A stretch of DNA of 33,801 bases from Nitrososphaerota archaeon. Lineage in GTDB: Archaea; Thermoproteota; Nitrososphaeria; Nitrososphaerales; CADDZS01. Below are positions 30,236-33,801 of this stretch, piece after piece. A model generated the notes under the pieces. The model was not told the origin of the DNA. It saw nothing but the letters and a program-made list of their open reading frames with translations, and made no database searches. How positions within the stretch are numbered: position 1 is the first letter of the stretch; every line of letters begins with the position of its first letter. The stretch is taken from the NCBI GenBank assembly GCA_013288145.1, contig JABDCJ010000028.1:1-33801 (forward strand), in the 5' to 3' direction. The translations under genes were made by a program, and so were the position numbers.

Positions 30236-31207
30236 CTATCGAGCTGCGCTGCTTATCTCGTTTTCAATCACAGGCTCGTGATGGTGCTCTTCAAGATACT
30301 TCTCGAGATCAAGTGCAGCTTCACATCCTGATCCGGCTGCGGTAACTGCCTGACGGTATCTTGCGTCCTTGACGTCTCCGGCTGCAAAAACCCCTTCAAT
30401 GTTTGTCTTGGTCCTATCAGTAACTATAATGTAACCACGAGAGTCCGTTTCAAGATGCCCTCTGAACAAGATAGTATTGGGTTCGTGTCCGATAGCGATG
30501 AAAAGCCCATCTGCGGGAACAAGCTTTTTCGTGCCGTCGACGACGTTTCGGATCTCAAGAGCCGAAACATGATCATTTCCGATCACGTCGCTTACCTCTG
30601 AGTTCCAGATGAAAGAGATCTTTGGATTTGACATTGCCTTTGACTGCATGATCTTCGAAGCACGAAGCGAATCTCTCCTGTGAACGACGGTAACACTGTT
30701 CGCAAATTTTGTCAGAAACGTTGCCTCCTCCATCGCCGTATCACCGCCGCCGACTACGAAGACGTTCTTTCCCTTAAAGAAGAAGGCATCGCAAGTCGCA
30801 CATGCAGAAACGCCCCGCCCGCGCAACTTTAGCTCGCTTTCAAGACCAATCCACTTTGCATTAGCCCCTGTTGCAATTATGATTGAATCAGCTGTAAACA
30901 TTTGCTCGCCGGCGCGTACCACAATCGGCCTTACAGTAAAGTCAACGGCAGTGACATCAATGTCCAACACTCGCGCCCCAAATTTCTCGGCTTGTTTGCG
31001 AAATCGTTCCATGAGTTCGGGACCCTGAACGCCTTCCGGGAAACCGGGATAATTTTCAACGTCAGAAGTAACCATGAGCTGACCTCCGGATTGAGTACCG
31101 CCCAGAACTAGCGGATTCAAATTGGCTCTGGCATTGTATATTGCCGCCGTATAGCCAGCGGGACCTGAGCCAATAATGATAACTTTCTCGTGCATTTGGC
31201 TTCCCAT
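30236..31207 (-). CDS. trxB: Thioredoxin reductase
   Basis: A 323-residue low-molecular-weight flavoprotein that passes electrons from NAD(P)H to thioredoxin. The FAD motif IIGSGPAGYTAAIYNARA is at the N-terminus, the redox-active disulfide is CATCDAFFF (CxxC, about residues 138-141), the pyridine nucleotide motif VVGGGDTAMEEATFL follows, and GVFAAGDVKDARYRQ closes the FAD domain. The second motif lacks the HRRDS-to-NADPH context changes seen in ferredoxin-dependent forms (VVHRRDSLRASKI is present). A TATA box 26 bp upstream of ATG 31207 supports the longer start over ATG 31195. It sits inside the beta-oxidation cluster but has its own promoter. Confidence 0.94.
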   Translation of the reverse strand: MGSQMHEKVIIIGSGPAGYTAAIYNARANLNPLVLGGTQSGGQLMVTSDVENYPGFPEGVQGPELMERFRKQAEKFGARVLDIDVTAVDFTVRPIVVRAGEQMFTADSIIIATGANAKWIGLESELKLRGRGVSACATCDAFFFKGKNVFVVGGGDTAMEEATFLTKFANSVTVVHRRDSLRASKIMQSKAMSNPKISFIWNSEVSDVIGNDHVSALEIRNVVDGTKKLVPADGLFIAIGHEPNTILFRGHLETDSRGYIIVTDRTKTNIEGVFAAGDVKDARYRQAVTAAGSGCEAALDLEKYLEEHHHEPVIENEISSAAR

Positions 31208-31228
31208 TGTAGATTAGGCCATTTCTCG

Positions 31229-31237
31229 AATTTAAAC
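31229..31237 (-). promoter_or_regulatory. TATA box of trxB
   Basis: GTTTAAATT on the minus strand is centred 26 bp ahead of the ATG at 31207. Confidence 0.5.
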
Positions 31238-31314
31238 CGTTTTGTGAATCCTCAAACTGAACCAAAGGTTCAGATGTCGAGAGTTTTTTCAACACTGTGA
31301 GAATGAACCAGGCT

Positions 31315-32280
31315 CTAATAGTTGTAGAACCCCTTGCCAGTCTTTTTCCCCAGACGGCCCGAATAGTACATCTTCTTCACAATCTGAGTAGGCCTGGGGC
31401 TGAGAAAACTACCTTCCATTCGCTTGATCGATTCCTCAACGTGGTATAATACGTCGATGCCGACTAGATCTGCGAGCTCGAAGGGTCCCATTGGCATTCC
31501 CGCTCCGGTCTTCATTGCCTGGTCTATGTCGCGCATTGATGCCACTCCTTCCTCGTACAGCGCAAAAGCTTCGTTCCACATAGCCCCGAGTATGCGGTTT
31601 ACCAGAAAGCCCGGAACCTCCTTAACCCTTATCGGCAGCATTGGATAACGGAAATTCCTCAAAGATGAAAGAAAATCGAAGACGTCAGTAATTGTATCCT
31701 CGCTTGTCTCGAGCCCGGGAATCACCTCAATTAACGGCAAGGTTATCGGGGGATTGAAAAAATGGGTGCCGATGGTTTTATCCCTCCTCTTTGTCGCTGA
31801 CGCAATCTCGGTAATAGAAAGTGTTGAAGTGTTGGTTGCCAGGATCGCTTTCCTTGCTACCTGATCCAGTTCCCTGAAGAGTTTTTTCTTTTCTTCAATT
31901 TCTTCGATGATCGCCTCGATAACGATGTCCACATTTTTGAATGGCTCGAAACTTTCAGACGGATGGATCCGCGATAATACTTCAGAAACTCTCTTTTCGT
32001 CATAAGTCGGCTTTAGCTTTGCCCTAACTTGCTGAACCTGATCATCGGTTAGCACTACCCCATCCTTTTCGCGGATCCGGCCGATCTCTCTGTCGGCTTT
32101 CGAATTGTGGAATGCGACGAGCTCATCAAGGTTTTTCCTAATTCCTGTCATTCCTCTGCCCAGAAATTCCTGTGAAACATCCTTCAGGTACACCTCGTAA
32201 CCATTGAGAGCCATTATCTCGGCGATCTGACTTCCCATCGCGCCAGCGCCGACCACTCCGACCTTTCTGACGTAGAGCAT
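31315..32280 (-). CDS. 3-hydroxyacyl-CoA dehydrogenase, second paralogue
   Basis: A 321-residue paralogue of the enzyme at 25729-26586. NAD motif GVVGAGAMGSQIAEIMALNG (residues 8-27), catalytic region GTHFFNPPITLPLIEVIPG, and the C-terminal domain with GMPMGPFELADLVGIDVLYH and GRLGKKTGKGFYNY. It is about 35 residues longer because of a charged insertion after the first helix (about residues 57-100, FHNSKADREIGRIREKDG onward), a feature of the FadB-like branch found in many archaea. The two enzymes may differ in chain length. It follows the DUF35 protein gene by 50 bp; a TATA-like CCTTATAATC lies near 32315 on the minus strand. Confidence 0.93.
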   Translation of the reverse strand: MLYVRKVGVVGAGAMGSQIAEIMALNGYEVYLKDVSQEFLGRGMTGIRKNLDELVAFHNSKADREIGRIREKDGVVLTDDQVQQVRAKLKPTYDEKRVSEVLSRIHPSESFEPFKNVDIVIEAIIEEIEEKKKLFRELDQVARKAILATNTSTLSITEIASATKRRDKTIGTHFFNPPITLPLIEVIPGLETSEDTITDVFDFLSSLRNFRYPMLPIRVKEVPGFLVNRILGAMWNEAFALYEEGVASMRDIDQAMKTGAGMPMGPFELADLVGIDVLYHVEESIKRMEGSFLSPRPTQIVKKMYYSGRLGKKTGKGFYNY

Positions 32281-32330
32281 TATGCTATCCTTCCCAGCAT
32301 GCTCGCGGCGATTATAAGGTGTTACAACCG

Positions 32331-32726
32331 CTAGATTTTTTCGAAGACTATTCCCGGAAGGTATGATTTCTTGAAAGCTACGCGCTGCCCGATTGGAAGC
32401 TCTGAAGGTTTCGAGATGAATGGAATCCAGCCCGTGACCTTGGGACCGACATCAAGCTGAACTATTGCCCATGCGTAAGGAACTTCATTCATGTACTGTT
32501 CTGGAGCGACAAATTGTATGGTGTAGGTCAGAACCGATCCCTTGCCCGAGAATTCGACCTTTTCCAGACGTGCTTTGTGGCAGTTTGGACAAAATTCCAA
32601 GATGTCGATTCGTTTCAGCCCGCAATTTGCACATTGATATCCACGAATTTTCCCATCGTGGATTCCCTGTTCAAAGTCCTTTATTGTGAGCTCGGACGAA
32701 ATTTCCTTCTGAGTAGTCTCTGTCAT
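32331..32726 (-). CDS. DUF35 zinc-ribbon/OB-fold acyl-CoA-binding protein
   Basis: A 131-residue partner protein of thiolase-like enzymes. The rubredoxin-like zinc ribbon is YQCANCGLKRI and EFCPNCHKA (two CxxC, about residues 33-57), followed by an OB-fold (GKGSVLTYTIQFVAPEQYM, AWAIVQLDVGPKVTGWI). In archaea DUF35 proteins bridge acetoacetyl-CoA thiolase with HMG-CoA synthase or work with SCP2-type thiolases, channelling the acyl intermediate. The gene follows the thiolase gene by 17 bp on the same strand, so a thiolase-DUF35 complex is the natural reading. Confidence 0.92.
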   Translation of the reverse strand: MTETTQKEISSELTIKDFEQGIHDGKIRGYQCANCGLKRIDILEFCPNCHKARLEKVEFSGKGSVLTYTIQFVAPEQYMNEVPYAWAIVQLDVGPKVTGWIPFISKPSELPIGQRVAFKKSYLPGIVFEKI

Positions 32727-32743
32727 GATAAAACATCTCCAGT

Positions 32744-33801
32744 TTAAGACAGACCGAAGATGTGCACGCCGCAGCTACCGCCGGTCGCTCCAACATTGTG
32801 CGTTAGCGCTATTCTTGCGTCGCTGACTTGGCGAGCGCCTGCTTTCCCTTGAAGTTGTTCGTAGACCTCAACCACCTGACCGACGCCCGTCGCTCCAACT
32901 GGATGTCCTTTGGCTTTGAGTCCGCCGGAGGGATTTACTGGCAACTCTCCGCCAATTTTTGTTTGTCCTTCTTCGGTCAGTTCAGCAGCTTTTCCTCTGG
33001 GCGCAAATCCGAGATCTTCCTCTGCAATCAGTTCGGCGACTGTAAAGCAATCATGGACCTCAGCAAAATCGATATCTCGCTGCGAGACCCCGGCCATTTT
33101 GAAAGCCTCACGCCCGGCGAGCACCGCTGCGTTGAGAGAAGTCATATCGTCCCGTTGGAACAAGGCGCCGGTTCCTCCAGCTCGTCCAGACCCTTTAATC
33201 AGAACCTGCTCAGAAATCTTCCGACCTTTTGCCCTAAGAAAATCCTCACTGCACAAAATTGCAGCAGCTGCACCGTCCGAGAAAGGGCAGGCGTCGAAGA
33301 GCTTTAGCGGACTAGCAACGACCGGGGACTTCATCACGTCATCAACGGTTATCTTTTTGTGGAGATGCGCATTCGGATTTGAAAGAGCGTTCTCGTGATT
33401 TTTTACAGCCACTCGGGCAAGCTGCTCTTCAGTTGTTCCATACTTGGTCATATGCGACCTTGCTATTGCTCCGTAAAGTCCAGGGAATGAAGCTCCACAC
33501 GCTCCCTCGAAGACATAATCTGATCCAAACGAAAAATAGGTGGTTGCCGTGATCGTGTCGAGCTGGCTTACCTTCTCCACTCCCACCACAAGCATGCAAT
33601 CGTAAATTCCCGCGCCAATATTGATCCATGCTTCTCTTATTGCGGAAGCTCCGCTCGCGCAGGCTGATTCTATCGTGGAAGCCGGAACATCGGGTACGCC
33701 TAAACCTGACATTACGATTGGGCCTAGATGGCCCTGCTTTTCAGCAATCGAGAAAGCATTTGCCACAAACGCCGCCTGAATATCGGAGGGTGAGATTCCA
33801 G
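32744..33801 (-). CDS. Thiolase (SCP2-type acetyl-CoA acetyltransferase), 5' end outside window
   Basis: A thiolase superfamily enzyme that cleaves 3-ketoacyl-CoA with CoA, or condenses acyl-CoAs. The frame runs through the right edge (before GTG 33766 it reads GISPSDIQAAF), so the first 30-40 residues are missing from the window. The nucleophile is Cys in IESACASGASA, the catalytic His is in KGHPVGATGVGQ, and the last part has GATGGSCGVHIF in place of the classical CGGG loop. That is typical of the archaeal and SCP2-like branch that works with a DUF35 partner, encoded next to it. It heads the minus-strand beta-oxidation gene series as far as the window shows. Confidence 0.92.
   Translation of the reverse strand, partial: GISPSDIQAAFVANAFSIAEKQGHLGPIVMSGLGVPDVPASTIESACASGASAIREAWINIGAGIYDCMLVVGVEKVSQLDTITATTYFSFGSDYVFEGACGASFPGLYGAIARSHMTKYGTTEEQLARVAVKNHENALSNPNAHLHKKITVDDVMKSPVVASPLKLFDACPFSDGAAAAILCSEDFLRAKGRKISEQVLIKGSGRAGGTGALFQRDDMTSLNAAVLAGREAFKMAGVSQRDIDFAEVHDCFTVAELIAEEDLGFAPRGKAAELTEEGQTKIGGELPVNPSGGLKAKGHPVGATGVGQVVEVYEQLQGKAGARQVSDARIALTHNVGATGGSCGVHIFGLS

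Overview
The window is archaeal. It carries a diphthamide-biosynthesis methyltransferase (Dph5), TATA boxes about 26-29 bp ahead of start codons (leaderless style), many TTG/GTG starts, and a tRNA split by bulge-helix-bulge introns, two of them at noncanonical positions. The mix of B-family heme-copper oxidase, acyl-CoA beta-oxidation genes, DUF35/thiolase pair, penicillin acylase, P450 and Thr/Ser-rich secreted proteins fits an aerobic, organic-carbon-using member of Thermoproteota, perhaps a soil Nitrososphaeria lineage that does not oxidise ammonia. That placement is inference.

Layout. 1-2044: 3' part of a mercuric-reductase-like flavoprotein, then a SAM methyltransferase. 2211-3962: a membrane protein, a decayed VapBC toxin-antitoxin locus and a deazaflavin-type nitroreductase. 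4108-7148: a large Thr/Ser-linker secreted protein, a small membrane-anchored Thr/Ser-rich protein, and a divergent membrane-anchored winged-helix regulator. 7190-9215: a tubby/LURP-like protein, a broken AAC(3)-family acetyltransferase gene and an HxlR regulator. 9478-14073: penicillin-acylase-type Ntn hydrolase, small membrane protein, cytochrome P450, winged-helix regulator. 14353-15345: GNAT acetyltransferase and, on the minus strand, a tRNA-Tyr(GUA) gene interrupted by three introns (33, 70 and 31 nt). 15549-18647: terminal oxidase operon (CuA subunit II, subunit I, membrane-anchored cupredoxin). 18644-22100 (minus): BlaI-type repressor, M48 peptidase, family 2 glycosyltransferase, nucleotidyltransferase-fold protein. 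22318-24600: membrane glycosyltransferase and presenilin-type intramembrane aspartyl protease. 24604-25650: Dph5 fused to a DUF357-like domain. 25729-33801: fatty acyl-CoA degradation cluster (two 3-hydroxyacyl-CoA dehydrogenases, a divergent ETF pair, acyl-CoA dehydrogenase, enoyl-CoA hydratase, DUF35 protein, thiolase) with an embedded thioredoxin reductase.

How it works together. The right-hand cluster encodes all four steps of a beta-oxidation turn. Electrons could leave through the ETF-like pair, and the oxidase operon supplies an O2-reducing terminus. The BlaI/M48 pair looks like a protease-controlled repressor switch. Four 16-bp sites of the form TMCTAY-N4-RTAGTA, resembling the classical BlaI/MecI box, lie upstream of blaI, upstream of the glycosyltransferase operon and twice (50 bp apart) in the 14.1-14.2 kb intergenic region, so they may mark a local regulon. 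The most distinctive observations are the triple-intron tRNA-Tyr, the BlaI-like box set, the Dph5-DUF357 fusion and the ETF pair that seems to lack FAD-binding signatures.
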